A stretch of 43,692 bases of DNA from Verrucomicrobiota bacterium (GTDB lineage Bacteria; Verrucomicrobiota; Verrucomicrobiia; Limisphaerales; SIBE01), in NCBI GenBank assembly GCA_021733945.1, contig JAIPJX010000023.1, positions 1 through 43,692 of the forward strand. Direction: 5' to 3'. The notes under the pieces are model-generated. The model saw only the letters and a list, made by a program, of their open reading frames with translations. It had not been told where the DNA came from and did no database searches. Below are positions 16,766-25,888 of the stretch, piece by piece; position 1 is the first letter of the stretch, and every line of letters starts with the position of its first letter. The translations under genes were made by a program, and so were the position numbers.

Positions 16766-17677
16766 ATGGAATTCCTGACCATTGATCACGTGAGCAAGGT
16801 CTACCCTCTGCTCGACGAGAACGCCAAGAAGAATGACACCTTCGTCGTTTTCAAAAACGTCAGCTTCGAGATTCGTCAGGGCGAGTTCCTCACCATGATC
16901 GGGCATTCGGGTTGCGGAAAAAGCACCCTGCTGAACATCATCGCCGGCTTTGACAAACCCACCGAGGGCGGGGTGATCCTGGAGGGTCGGGAGGTCGATC
17001 GCCCGGGGCTCGACCGGATGGTGGTGTTTCAAAACTTCGCACTCATGCCGTGGTTGACCGCGTTCGACAATGTCCGTACCGCCGTGCGTCAGGCGCATCC
17101 GGACTGGACCAAATCCCGGATCAGGGACTGGACCCAAAAATACATCGACCTGATGAATCTGCGGGGGGCGGAGACCAAGAAACCGGCATTTCTTTCCGGA
17201 GGCATGCGGCAGAGGGTCGGCCTGGCCCGCGCATTCTCCGTTGAACCCAAGGTGCTGTTGCTGGACGAGCCGTTCGCCCAGATTGACGCTCTCACCCGGG
17301 GGAGCATCCAGGAGGAATTGATCCGAATGTGGGATGCCACGAAAAACACGGTCTTCATGGTGACCCACGATGTCGATGAGGCGATTCTGCTGTCGGACCG
17401 CATTGCTCTCATGACCAACGGACCCGATGCCGAGCTGGCCGAGATCCTCGAGGTCGACATTCCCCGGCCGCGGACCCGTGAGACACTGATCGATTCTCCC
17501 GAGTATACCCGGCTCCGAAATCATATCCTTCACTTCCTCGTCAAGGGCGCCAAACGCGGTTCGGGGGCAAAGCAATCGGGAGCTTCGGCGGAGCGATCCA
17601 ACCCGCCTCCCGTCGGGGCTCCGTCAACCGACCGGGAATCCGTCGTTCAGGAGGAGGAAGATGTTCTTAAACCATAA
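16766..17677 (+). CDS. NrtD/CmpD/SsuB-type ABC transporter ATPase
   Basis: The 303-residue ATPase energises the uptake system. Walker A is GHSGCGKST (about residues 49-57), the signature LSGGMRQR is near residue 144, Walker B is VLLLDEPF (about 163-170) and the switch His is in MVTHDVDEA. An ~18-residue insertion (PLLDENAKKNDTFVVF) before the first strand-turn is typical of the NrtC/NrtD class. The last ~45 residues are a Ser/Pro/Glu-rich tail without a known domain. A TTG six bases upstream is in frame, but the ATG at 16766 gives the normal N-terminus. It is 33 bases after the permease stop and 15 before the cyanase start. Confidence 0.92.
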   Translation: MEFLTIDHVSKVYPLLDENAKKNDTFVVFKNVSFEIRQGEFLTMIGHSGCGKSTLLNIIAGFDKPTEGGVILEGREVDRPGLDRMVVFQNFALMPWLTAFDNVRTAVRQAHPDWTKSRIRDWTQKYIDLMNLRGAETKKPAFLSGGMRQRVGLARAFSVEPKVLLLDEPFAQIDALTRGSIQEELIRMWDATKNTVFMVTHDVDEAILLSDRIALMTNGPDAELAEILEVDIPRPRTRETLIDSPEYTRLRNHILHFLVKGAKRGSGAKQSGASAERSNPPPVGAPSTDRESVVQEEEDVLKP

Positions 17678-17692
17678 CTCGATCGGAATACC

Positions 17693-18136
17693 ATGACCAA
17701 GACTGAGATGATTGAAGCCATTAAAACGGCCAGGAAAAAACAAAACACCACATGGGCGGCCATCGCCGGGGCGGTGGGGCTGTCCGAAATTTTTGTCACT
17801 TCGGCGTGCCTCGGGCAAAACAGCCTGGGAGCGGAGGATGCCGGAAAGCTCGTCGCTTTTCTCGGATTGCCAGCCGATGTGTCGGCGGCGCTTCAGGAGT
17901 GCCCTCTCAAGGCATCCGGAGTCGAAACGGTGGCCAAGGATCCCCTGATTTATCGCTTCTTTGAAATTGCCTACGTGTATGGAGACAGTCTCAAGGAGAT
18001 CATTCATGAGAAATTCGGTGACGGCATCATGAGTGCGATCGACTTTACGCTGCACGTGGAGAAGGTGGAGGATCCGAAGGGCGACCGGGTCAAGGTGGTG
18101 ATGAACGGAAAATTCCTGCCTTATAAAAAGTGGTAA
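17693..18136 (+). CDS. cynS: Cyanase (cyanate hydratase)
   Basis: CynS converts cyanate and bicarbonate to carbon dioxide and carbamate, the latter decaying to ammonia. The 147-residue length is close to the E. coli enzyme (156). The catalytic triad is present: Arg88 in YRFFEI, Glu91 in the same segment, and Ser114 in HEKFGDGIMSAIDF (the CynS signature). The N-terminal helix-turn-helix-like part (TWAAIAGAVGLSEIFVTSAC) is also typical. Placement as the last gene after an NrtABD-like transporter indicates the operon takes up and uses cyanate as nitrogen source. The sigma-54 promoter at the front suggests nitrogen control. No cynR-like regulator or carbonic anhydrase is adjacent. Confidence 0.96.
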   Translation: MTKTEMIEAIKTARKKQNTTWAAIAGAVGLSEIFVTSACLGQNSLGAEDAGKLVAFLGLPADVSAALQECPLKASGVETVAKDPLIYRFFEIAYVYGDSLKEIIHEKFGDGIMSAIDFTLHVEKVEDPKGDRVKVVMNGKFLPYKKW

Positions 18137-18173
18137 CGGGCGGGGCCTTCAGGCTGGTGACTTGTTTGGCTGT

Positions 18174-20679
18174 TCAGGGCTGAAGGGCATGCTTCAGAAC
18201 GAACGGCTCGAACAGACCGTACCCGACGGTTGAATACTGACTTCCGGGCGGCGGCCCGGACTTTGGTCCGCGCTGGAACATCGAGGGCCAGGCGCTTCCC
18301 AGGGGCGGGTTGCCATGGTGCGGCCCCAGGGTGTTTTTACGTCCCGGCATAACCCACGGTGTGGCCGTAAAACGGCTGGCCCTGTTCGTTCCAGGGACCG
18401 GGAGACATTGGTTCTGCGGGTTGAATCACAAAGCCGGATGGTTCCGGTCGGAGACTGAAGTTTCCAATCACATACGCCGGTTCCAGTTCGTGCAGCATGG
18501 AGAATGGCTTGGCGGTGATGCGAACGGAATTTTCACCGGAGCGAGCGTGACCGGCGAGAGGGATTTTTCCGAATGCCCGATCGAGCCACCAGCTTCCCGG
18601 CTGCCCCTTCAGTGGTTTTCCGTTGCATTCGAGCGCGTAGAGGTCCGGGCGTTCGATCACGATGGCGAGGTCGCTCGGGACGGGGCCGTCCACGGTAAAC
18701 CGATAGACCGCGGTGAAGCCGCTGTCGGCGGGAAAATGTTTGGAAATGAGTTCGTCCTGAAACTGCACGGCGCTGTCCCATGGATTTCGTTCGAGACCGT
18801 GCTGGCGCCACACCCATGCGTTGGCCTCGTAAAAGTACACGTTGGTCCGTGTCGATCCTCCTGCTGTGATGTCCACGTAATCGAGCGTCAGGACGTTTGG
18901 CTGAAGGCGTTGCACCTGTGGTGGACCGTCGGCGTTGATCCGCACCGTTTCCGTGGAAGTCATGCCGGGAGAATCGATCGGTTTCAGGGTCAGAAAGAGC
19001 AGCAGACTTCCGGAGGGCGGCAGGGTGAAGGGCGAGCGCACCCGGCCGTTGTCCGATTCGAACGGGTGGGGTGCGGTTTTTCCGGTGTGAAGATCCCACG
19101 CTTCGATGCCGCCGGCCTTTGCCTGGACCGTGCCGGAGGACGGGTGTGTATCGCTGGTGTTCACCAGGAAAAGCATCTGCCCGTCCTCGAACTGCCGCCG
19201 ATGATGAAACAGGATTCCGGAGTCACCGGGCGTGCGGGTGACTTGAAAGTCTGATTCAGGTTCGATCAGCGATCCCGGCAGGTTGCGGGATTCGAGGGTT
19301 GTCCATCCCGGCAGCCTCGCCAGTGCAGCCGCGCGATCACTCGGCTCCCCGTCGAGACGTCCCGGGGGCGCGCCGCAGGCGAGGACGCGTCCGTCGTTGG
19401 CGACGAACTTTTCCAGAAGGACGACTGTGCTGAGGTTGAGGTTCTCCGTTCGGGGCGGCAATACGACGATCGGGTAGGTGCGCTGGCCGATGCGCAGGCC
19501 GGTGGAGGTGGCGCTTCCGTGTCGTGCGATGACATCCTCACAGCCGAGATCGTATTCGATCTGGGCCTTTTCCAGGTCCATCAGCAGTCCGGTGAACGAA
19601 TCCCCCAGACCCTTGAGACTGGATTCGTCGCCCTGGTGCATCCACGCCGTCGTGGTTGGTTCGAGCACCAGCACCCGGTTGACCTGTTGTCCGTGGGACA
19701 GGGCCGCCGAAAGCCGGGTGAAGTACGATGCGGAAACATGGTACGCTTCCCACCACGGTTCGTGATGGGAGAAGGACTGCGGGTGATCGCGTTTGCGCGC
19801 TCCGCGAAGCGTCACGTACGAGAGATGTTCGTTGAGTGTATTGACGCCGAGCACCTGAAGCCAGTCACCGATGCGTTTCATGTCCTCGAAACGCAGGTCC
19901 CAGCCGGCGGCTCCGTAGATTTCGCATAGGGTTCGGGAGAGACCGAGTTGGTTGGCGATGCTCGAGAGCTCCCGGACGGCGCGTACGTTGCCGAACTGGG
20001 CGTGTGTGTTCTCCTCGTAATGGTTCATGAGCGTGTCGATGGCGGGGCGTTGCTGCCAGGCGTACATCGCCATGTTGTCCGGAACACTCAGGCAGCGTGG
20101 CCATTCGTGTTCCCAATAATGCCCGGTCATTTCCAGACCGGTGCGTTTGCAGTAGTCGAAATAGGGGCGTGCCCAGCGCTCGATGAACAGGTCGTTTAAA
20201 GTCTGGAAATAGTTGTGCCGAAGTCGTCGCCAGTCGCCGACGGGAAGTGTGAGCCCGGGCAGGTGATCGGTCAGGGAATAACCCCAGCGCCGTTCGAATT
20301 GTCCGGGCAGATCTTCGGTCCAGGGCAGGCCGCCCGCCGACCGGATCTCCGGTTCGTCCGTGAAGACGCCGGGCACACGGTTGCCGAACGAGGCTGCGAA
20401 CTCACGGCGGTAGGGTTCCAGGGTCACTTCAAGGAATTTCTCGGTCACGCCCGGATACAGCAGATCGACGTACGAGCGGTTGCCGTGCCACGGAGAATCC
20501 GGTGCCCGCCTCACGGATGCCTCCAGGTAGCGGCCTTCGGGAAAGGAATCGCCGGCCTGCACGCGGACCGAAATGTTCCTCGCATACCCGTCCCGCAGAT
20601 CAAACACAGCGATGGAGTTGGTCCGCCGTCCGAGAAGTGGGATCGAAAAACGAAGCAGGGAGCGAATCCGCGTTCTCAT
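18174..20679 (-). pseudogene. Glycosyl hydrolase (alpha-L-rhamnosidase-like large family), decayed: 5'-truncated and internally deleted with frameshift
   Basis: A long frame (to the stop at 18337) encodes a large glycoside hydrolase-like protein: GVFTDEPEI, TGHYWEHEWP, WKxx-like ENTHAQFGNVRAVRELSSIA, and a C-terminal beta-sandwich with FYEANAWVWRQHGL and YRFTVDG. Two lesions are visible. At the 3' end the frame stops after PFYGHTVGYAGT, but the +1 frame then reads NTLGPHHGNPPLGSAWPSMF and ...GSQYSTVGYGLFEPFVLKHA up to a stop at 18174, which is the expected family C-terminus. About 60 residues between the two parts appear deleted. At the 5' end the family's N-terminal region (roughly 200 or more residues) is missing; the first plausible ATG (20679) gives only MRTRIRSLLRF before TNSIAVFDLRDG. 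Family assignment is from memory of relatives. Confidence 0.75.
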
Positions 20680-20782
20680 GCGACGAGCTTGAGGGAGGCT
20701 GGGTGCGGCTGCCTTGATACGCGTCAATTCAATGGGTGAGGCGTGGGTGCAGAGTTTGTACAGGCCCGAACAAGGAATTACG

Positions 20783-22108
20783 ATGAAAACTTCTGTTGAC
20801 CCGAAAAGCAGGTTCCCACGCCGTCGATTTCTGAAATCCGCCGCCCTGGCGGCCGTCACTGCAGGAACCCTGGACATCCGTCGCGGTGCCTTTGCGGCGG
20901 GGACCGACGAGATTCGTGTGGGAATGATCGGATGCGGTGGTCGAAACGCGGGCGCGGCGGCCCAGGCACTCACGGCGGACCCGGGTGCCCGGCTGGTCGC
21001 GATGTGCGACATCTTCCGGGATCGGATCGAGGCGAAACGGGAGGTTCTCCGCGCGCAGAAGGGCGATCAGGTGCGTGTGCCCGATGACGCTTGTTTCACA
21101 GGCTTCGATGGTTACCGGCAGGTGATCGAGGCGTCGGATGTGGTGTTGATCGCGAATGCGGCGAAGTTTCATCCCATGCACTCCCTGGCGGCGGTGCAGG
21201 CCGGGCGGCATGTGTTCGTGGAGAAACCGCACGGGATCGATCCTCGGGGGATCAGGCAGATGCAGAGGGCGTGCGACCTGGCCCGGGAACGTGGGGTCTG
21301 TATTGTTTCAGGGCTTCAGAGTCGTCATCATGTCGGATACGCCGAAACCGTGGAACGGGTGCGCAACGGTGCCATCGGCGAAATCGTGACCATCGAGGAG
21401 AATTTCCTGAGGGCACCCTATGGGGTTGTCGAGCGCCAGCCGGGTCTCACGGAACTGCAGTGGCAGTTGAGCACGCAGTACCATTTCCGGTGGCTTTCCG
21501 GAGACGACGTGCCGCAGTCGCTGGTGCACAACCTGGACCGCTCCAGCTGGGTGCTCGGAAACGCGGTTCCCGTCAAGTGTCACGGACTGGGAGGGCGTTC
21601 CTCGATGACGGACCCGGTGTATGGGGATGTGTTTGATCATCATTCGGTCGTGTATGAGTTTGCCTCCGGAGTGCGGTTGTATGCGTTTTGCCGGACCACC
21701 AACGGCTGTTACGACGAGGACTCGAGCATCATTCTGGGCAGCAGGGGTTCGGCTTCGATCAAGGACTGCCGGATCCGCGGCGAGGCGAACTGGCGCTGGT
21801 CCGGACGATGCGATCCGTACCAGCTGGAACACGATCGGTTGTTCCGGGCGATTCGATCCGGCACTCCGGTGAACGATGGTGCCTACATGGCGCGCAGCAC
21901 CCTGATGACCGTCATGGGGCAGATTTCCTGTTACACCGGCAAGGAGGTCACCTGGGATGCCGTGCAGGCTTCGGACTTTGCCTACGCCCCGCTTCCGGAA
22001 CTCTGTCGTGACACGATGGAGCCACCGGTGCGGCCGGGCCCCGAAGGGAGCTACCCGGTGCCTGTGCCCGGCCGCTCCGTTTTGGACCTTGCGGCGGTTT
22101 CTGCCTGA
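20783..22108 (+). CDS. Gfo/Idh/MocA-family oxidoreductase with Tat signal
   Basis: The 441-residue protein begins with a twin-arginine signal (FPRRRFLKSAALAAVTAGT, about residues 12-30). The NAD(P)-binding Rossmann motif is IRVGMIGCGGRNAGAA (about 47-62), and the family motif EKPHG (VFVEKPHGID, about 150) includes the conserved Lys. RFLKSAA-type exported Gfo/Idh proteins are numerous in Verrucomicrobia and Planctomycetes and act on sugars or inositols in the periplasm with a tightly bound cofactor. AAGGA six bases before the ATG supports this start; an earlier in-frame ATG would bury the signal. It is divergent from the decayed glycosyl hydrolase, suggesting a former sugar-degradation pair. 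Substrate unknown. Confidence 0.9.
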   Translation: MKTSVDPKSRFPRRRFLKSAALAAVTAGTLDIRRGAFAAGTDEIRVGMIGCGGRNAGAAAQALTADPGARLVAMCDIFRDRIEAKREVLRAQKGDQVRVPDDACFTGFDGYRQVIEASDVVLIANAAKFHPMHSLAAVQAGRHVFVEKPHGIDPRGIRQMQRACDLARERGVCIVSGLQSRHHVGYAETVERVRNGAIGEIVTIEENFLRAPYGVVERQPGLTELQWQLSTQYHFRWLSGDDVPQSLVHNLDRSSWVLGNAVPVKCHGLGGRSSMTDPVYGDVFDHHSVVYEFASGVRLYAFCRTTNGCYDEDSSIILGSRGSASIKDCRIRGEANWRWSGRCDPYQLEHDRLFRAIRSGTPVNDGAYMARSTLMTVMGQISCYTGKEVTWDAVQASDFAYAPLPELCRDTMEPPVRPGPEGSYPVPVPGRSVLDLAAVSA

Positions 22109-22115
22109 AACCGGA

Positions 22116-22946
22116 TCAAGCCCCCGGCGCGGGCAGTTTCCGGAGCACGAAAATGTCCTGCAGGGAGGGGTGGCGGCCGCCGGTGACGGAACCTTCGATG
22201 TGGCTGAGCACCTCGAACCGGTTGGCGAGCAGTTTCTCGAGTGCCTCGCGGGTCAGGCCGATGGCCATCTCCGGGCAGGAGGGATTGCTGGTGAACCAAC
22301 CCGGAGTCAGGGCATGGTCAAAGTTGTACACGAAGTGCGGGTTGATGTAGTCGCGTTTGATCAGGAAACTGATCATCGCCAGGCCGTCTGCAGCCAGAGT
22401 TTCGTGGATCTTGTTCAGATACCGGATCGATTCGGCCTCCTGCAGATGGGTGAAGACGGACATCGCGATGACGATGTCCAGGGATCCGTCCTTGACGGGC
22501 CAGTCAATGCCGCTCGTGGTGGATTCTCCGTCCGGGGTGTAAAACGGGTTTTTGTCGTGCGTCAGGTAGAAACTGCAATTGGACAGGGAACCGTAGGTCT
22601 TGAGGCAGGGTGCGATCTGTTTTTCGTCCAGATCAACGCCGAGGTAGCTGCCGCCGTTCTTTACGAAATGATGGCAGACCGGTGCCAGATTGCCCATGCC
22701 GCACCCGAAATCGAGGATCCGCGGCTGTGGTTTCTTCAGGAAGACACTGAGCAGGGATGCGAAGAACCCCTGATTGTGCATCCACCCGGCGTAGCTCACG
22801 TAGATGTCCGGCGTGAAAATCGCCCGCGGCACGTTGTCGATCCAGTGCCGGGTCTCGCCCCAGGACGCGATGCGATCGAGCTTGAGCCAGAAGTACGAGG
22901 CGACGGTGTAGATCTTGTAGAAAACGAATTTTAGGAATTTTCTCAT
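22116..22946 (-). CDS. Class I SAM-dependent methyltransferase
   Basis: The 276-residue protein has an N-terminal ~70-residue helical part (MRKFLKFVFYKIYTVASYFW) and then a Rossmann methyltransferase fold. Motif I is ILDFGCGMGNLAPVCHHF (about residues 77-94), motif II Asp is in YLGVDLDEKQI, motif III region DGSLDIVIAMSVFTHL. The acceptor is unknown. It converges on the Gfo/Idh gene with seven bases between stops. The frame extends upstream to 23066 but that part overlaps nothing family-like and the ATG at 22946 is preferred. Confidence 0.82.
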   Translation of the reverse strand: MRKFLKFVFYKIYTVASYFWLKLDRIASWGETRHWIDNVPRAIFTPDIYVSYAGWMHNQGFFASLLSVFLKKPQPRILDFGCGMGNLAPVCHHFVKNGGSYLGVDLDEKQIAPCLKTYGSLSNCSFYLTHDKNPFYTPDGESTTSGIDWPVKDGSLDIVIAMSVFTHLQEAESIRYLNKIHETLAADGLAMISFLIKRDYINPHFVYNFDHALTPGWFTSNPSCPEMAIGLTREALEKLLANRFEVLSHIEGSVTGGRHPSLQDIFVLRKLPAPGA

Positions 22947-23080
22947 TCTGCAATACAACGGGGGTCGCTTGGGCTCGTGCACCTGTTGCTTTTGGCCCGG
23001 GAACGCGGAGGTTCCGGGTTGGACCCGCCGGCACCGGAGCATTAGTGCAATCGCGGGCGGCGTCAACGGGAGAATCGGGG

Positions 23081-23110
23081 TTGAAACCGGACGGGCTTCG
23101 CACCTAGACT
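23081..23110 (+). promoter_or_regulatory. Sigma-70-type promoter with near-zero leader for the NUDIX gene
   Basis: TTGAAA (23081-23086), 18-nt spacer, TAGACT (23105-23110), then 11 bases to the ATG at 23122; predicted leader about 4-5 nt. Confidence 0.55.
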
Positions 23111-23121
23111 GGGTGCCGTCT

Positions 23122-23649
23122 ATGAGACATCCGACGCCAACTCAGGAAACGGTCTTTACCACGAAATGGTTTTCGATCGCCGCGAAAACCCCGAAGGGTG
23201 GTGGTGACCCGCATTACGTGCTTCAGACCAACGATTTTGTCGCGATGGTGGCGGTGGACCTCAAGGGACGGCTGTTGTTGGTGCGTCAGTTCCGGGCTGC
23301 GGCGGAGCAGGTGACGCTGGAGCTTCCGTCGGGACATGTTGAGGAGGGGGAAACGCCCGAGGAGGCGGCTCGCAAGGAATTGTTGGAGGAGACAGGGCAT
23401 GTGGCCGATGAATTTGAGCTTGTGGGTAAACTCTCCCCCTGCATCGGGCGATACCAGAACCGGGCCTGGTGCTACTTTGTCCGGGGAGCACGTCCGACGG
23501 ACGACCCGGCTCATCGGCTGGAAGAGGGCGTTGAACCGGTCTTCTACGGAGGCTCGGTTTCGGATCTGGTGCGTGAGGAGGGATTTCTCAGTTCGTTGAG
23601 TGTCTCGGCGCTGATGCTGGCTGTTGCGGAGAAACGCTTGACCGTGTGA
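23122..23649 (+). CDS. NUDIX hydrolase (ADP-ribose pyrophosphatase-like)
   Basis: The 175-residue enzyme cleaves a nucleoside diphosphate linked to another group. The NUDIX box runs from GHVEEGE (about residue 73) through EEAARKELLEETGH; the usual Arg before Glu is Lys here, a conservative change. The preceding strands (MVAVDLKGRLLLVRQFRAAA) and the Pro-Ser-Gly before the box fit the ADP-ribose pyrophosphatase (NudF-like) group. The ATG is fixed by the promoter just upstream; longer in-frame starts would lie in that promoter. The oxidase gene starts 55 bases downstream from its own promoter. Confidence 0.88.
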   Translation: MRHPTPTQETVFTTKWFSIAAKTPKGGGDPHYVLQTNDFVAMVAVDLKGRLLLVRQFRAAAEQVTLELPSGHVEEGETPEEAARKELLEETGHVADEFELVGKLSPCIGRYQNRAWCYFVRGARPTDDPAHRLEEGVEPVFYGGSVSDLVREEGFLSSLSVSALMLAVAEKRLTV

Positions 23650-23670
23650 TCGTGAGCTGGCTTGAGGGTT

Positions 23671-23699
23671 TTGACACCGGGTTTGGCCACGACTGAAAT
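23671..23699 (+). promoter_or_regulatory. Sigma-70-type promoter for a leaderless oxidase transcript
   Basis: Perfect -35 TTGACA (23671-23676), 17-nt spacer, TGAAAT (23694-23699; four of six -10 positions), five bases to the ATG at 23705. Confidence 0.55.
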
Positions 23700-23704
23700 T
23701 CAAT

Positions 23705-24913
23705 ATGTCCACTTCTCGAATCATCATCATCGGCGGAGGGATCGTCGGGCTCGCCACCGCCTTCAAGCTTCAGCGTCAATGCCCGGAGCATGCGGTGACC
23801 GTGCTCGAAAAGGAACCGGGGGTGGGCCGTCATCAGAGCGGCAACAACAGCGGGGTGCTGCACGCCGGGCTGTATTACAAGCCGGGATCGATCAAGGCGA
23901 GGTTGGCGGTTTCGGGTATCCGGGAGATGGTGGCGTTTTGTTCCGAACACAAGATTCCGCACGATGTGTGCGGGAAGCTGGTGGTGGCCACCGACGACGC
24001 GGAGCTGGTCCGATTGCGGGCGTTGCACGAGCGGGGCATTCAGAATGGGCTGCTGGGACTGTCGTTTCTGGAAAGGGAAGCCATGCTGGAGATCGAACCG
24101 CATGTCGGCGGGATTGCCGCGTTGCGGGTTCCCCAGGAGGGCATTGTCGATTATCCAAGGGTTTGCGCGACGTTGCAGCAACAGATCGAGAAGGCCGGAG
24201 GCAGAATCGTCACCGGTGCCAGGGTGACGGGGATCCGGTCGATCTCGCGCGGTTGGCTGCTGCAGACCGGGGCGGGGGAGTTTGAATCCGAGTTTCTGGT
24301 CAACTGCGCCGGGTTGCATTGCGATCGCGTGAGCGAACTGGCCGGAGAGACGCGCGAGGTCCGGATCCTTCCCTTCCGTGGGGAGTATTTTCGAATCAAA
24401 GCGGCCCGTCAGGATCTGGTAAGGCATTTGATTTATCCGGTTCCCGATCCCGTGTTCCCTTTCCTGGGGGTGCATTTCACCCGGTTGATCGGTGGAGGAA
24501 TTGAAGCGGGACCCAACGCCGTGCTGGCATTTTCGCGCGAGGGATATTCGAAAACCGACCTGAACCTGGCTGATCTCTGGGACGCGGTGACGTTTCCCGG
24601 GCTCTGGAATTTTCTGAAGAAACACAAACGAATGAGCTGGGGAGAATTTCAGCGATCGTGCAGCAAACGGCTGTTTTGTCAGTCGCTCCAGAAGCTCGTG
24701 CCGGATGTCCAGGTCGAGGACCTGGAGCCGGGCGGGGCCGGGGTGCGCGCCCAGGCAATGACTCCGGGCGGCGATCTGGTGCACGATTTTCATTTTGTCA
24801 GCCGCCCCCGCGCGCTGCACGTGCTCAACGCTCCAAGCCCCGCGGCGACGGCCTCCCTGGCGATTGGCGAGGAGGTGGCTCGCCGGGTGGCCGAGATGAT
24901 TGGGGCAAGATAA
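23705..24913 (+). CDS. lhgO: FAD-dependent L-2-hydroxyglutarate oxidase/dehydrogenase-like protein
   Basis: The 402-residue flavoprotein opens with the dinucleotide-binding motif IIIIGGGIVGLATAFKLQ (about residues 5-22). HQSGNNSGVLHAGLYYKPGS (about 43-62) is the block typical of LhgO/YgaF and L2HGDH proteins, and LPFRGEYFR and HFTRLIGGGIEAGPNAVLAF (near 250) match their C-terminal substrate domain. LhgO oxidises L-2-hydroxyglutarate to 2-oxoglutarate, passing electrons to the membrane quinone pool. No Shine-Dalgarno sequence; a promoter with a consensus -35 box lies directly upstream. The epimerase gene begins 40 bases further on. Confidence 0.9.
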   Translation: MSTSRIIIIGGGIVGLATAFKLQRQCPEHAVTVLEKEPGVGRHQSGNNSGVLHAGLYYKPGSIKARLAVSGIREMVAFCSEHKIPHDVCGKLVVATDDAELVRLRALHERGIQNGLLGLSFLEREAMLEIEPHVGGIAALRVPQEGIVDYPRVCATLQQQIEKAGGRIVTGARVTGIRSISRGWLLQTGAGEFESEFLVNCAGLHCDRVSELAGETREVRILPFRGEYFRIKAARQDLVRHLIYPVPDPVFPFLGVHFTRLIGGGIEAGPNAVLAFSREGYSKTDLNLADLWDAVTFPGLWNFLKKHKRMSWGEFQRSCSKRLFCQSLQKLVPDVQVEDLEPGGAGVRAQAMTPGGDLVHDFHFVSRPRALHVLNAPSPAATASLAIGEEVARRVAEMIGAR

Positions 24914-24953
24914 CAGTTGTGTTCCGATTCGCAGTTTGCGCAATAATCCCCGC

Positions 24954-25886
24954 ATGCGGATTCTTGTTACAGGCGGTGCGGGATATATTGGGTCGGTGCT
25001 CACACCGGCGTTGCTGCAGGCGGGGCATCAGGTCACGGTGCTCGACACGTTCCTGTTCCGGCAGAACAGCCTGACGGATTGTTGTCATCAGGAGGGGTTT
25101 GATGTGGTGCGTGGAGATTGCCGCAACGAACCCCTGGTCAAAAGCCTGCTGGCCAAGGCGGACCTGGTCATTCCATTGGCCGCTCTGGTCGGTGCTCCGA
25201 TGTGCGATCAGGACCCGGTGGGCGCGCAGACGATCAATCTCGAGGCCGTACAGATGCTCTGTCGCCTTGCCAGTAAAGACCAGCGGATCCTGATGCCGGT
25301 CACCAACAGTGGATACGGGATTGGCGAGAAGGAGAAGATGTGCACCGAGGATTCACCCCTGCGCCCGATTTCACTCTACGGCACCACCAAGGTCCGGGCC
25401 GAGGAGGCGGTTCTACAGCGGGAGAACGGAATGAGTTTCCGCCTGGCAACCGTGTTCGGCATGTCCCCCCGGATGCGAATCGACCTGCTTGTGAACGATT
25501 TTGTATACCGCGCGGTGCATGACCGGGCGGTGGTGATTTTCGAGGGGCATTTTAAACGAAACTTCATTCATATTCGCGACATCGCGCGGTTGTTCCTGCA
25601 CGGCATCGAGAATTTCGAGACCATGAAGGGCCGGACCTACAACGCCGGGTTGGACGACGCCAATCTTTCCAAGCTGGAGTTGTGCGCTTTGATCCAGAAA
25701 CAGCTGCCCAAATTCGTCTACCTCGAGGCGCCGATCGGGGAGGACCCCGATAAACGCGATTACATCGTCTCCAATCAACGGCTTGGCGAAACTGGGTTTC
25801 GCGCGGAGTGGTCGCTCGAACGTGGTATTGCGGAGCTGATCAAGGGGTATCGCATTCTGACGAATCGGGTGCATTCGAACGTTTAG
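24954..25886 (+). CDS. NAD-dependent sugar epimerase/dehydratase (extended SDR)
   Basis: The 310-residue enzyme has the NAD motif TGGAGYIG (about residues 6-13), the active-site Ser region VTNSGYGIGE and the catalytic pair in SLYGTTKVRAE (Y-x-x-x-K, about 144-154). This is the GalE/RfbB-type superfamily acting on nucleotide-activated sugars. An AATAAT (24942-24947) ends six bases before the ATG, with TTGTGT 19 bases further up: a weaker form of the leaderless arrangement. The nucleotidyltransferase starts two bases after this stop, so the two are translationally coupled. It is the first gene of the surface-sugar cassette. Confidence 0.88.
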   Translation: MRILVTGGAGYIGSVLTPALLQAGHQVTVLDTFLFRQNSLTDCCHQEGFDVVRGDCRNEPLVKSLLAKADLVIPLAALVGAPMCDQDPVGAQTINLEAVQMLCRLASKDQRILMPVTNSGYGIGEKEKMCTEDSPLRPISLYGTTKVRAEEAVLQRENGMSFRLATVFGMSPRMRIDLLVNDFVYRAVHDRAVVIFEGHFKRNFIHIRDIARLFLHGIENFETMKGRTYNAGLDDANLSKLELCALIQKQLPKFVYLEAPIGEDPDKRDYIVSNQRLGETGFRAEWSLERGIAELIKGYRILTNRVHSNV

Positions 25887-25888
25887 GC

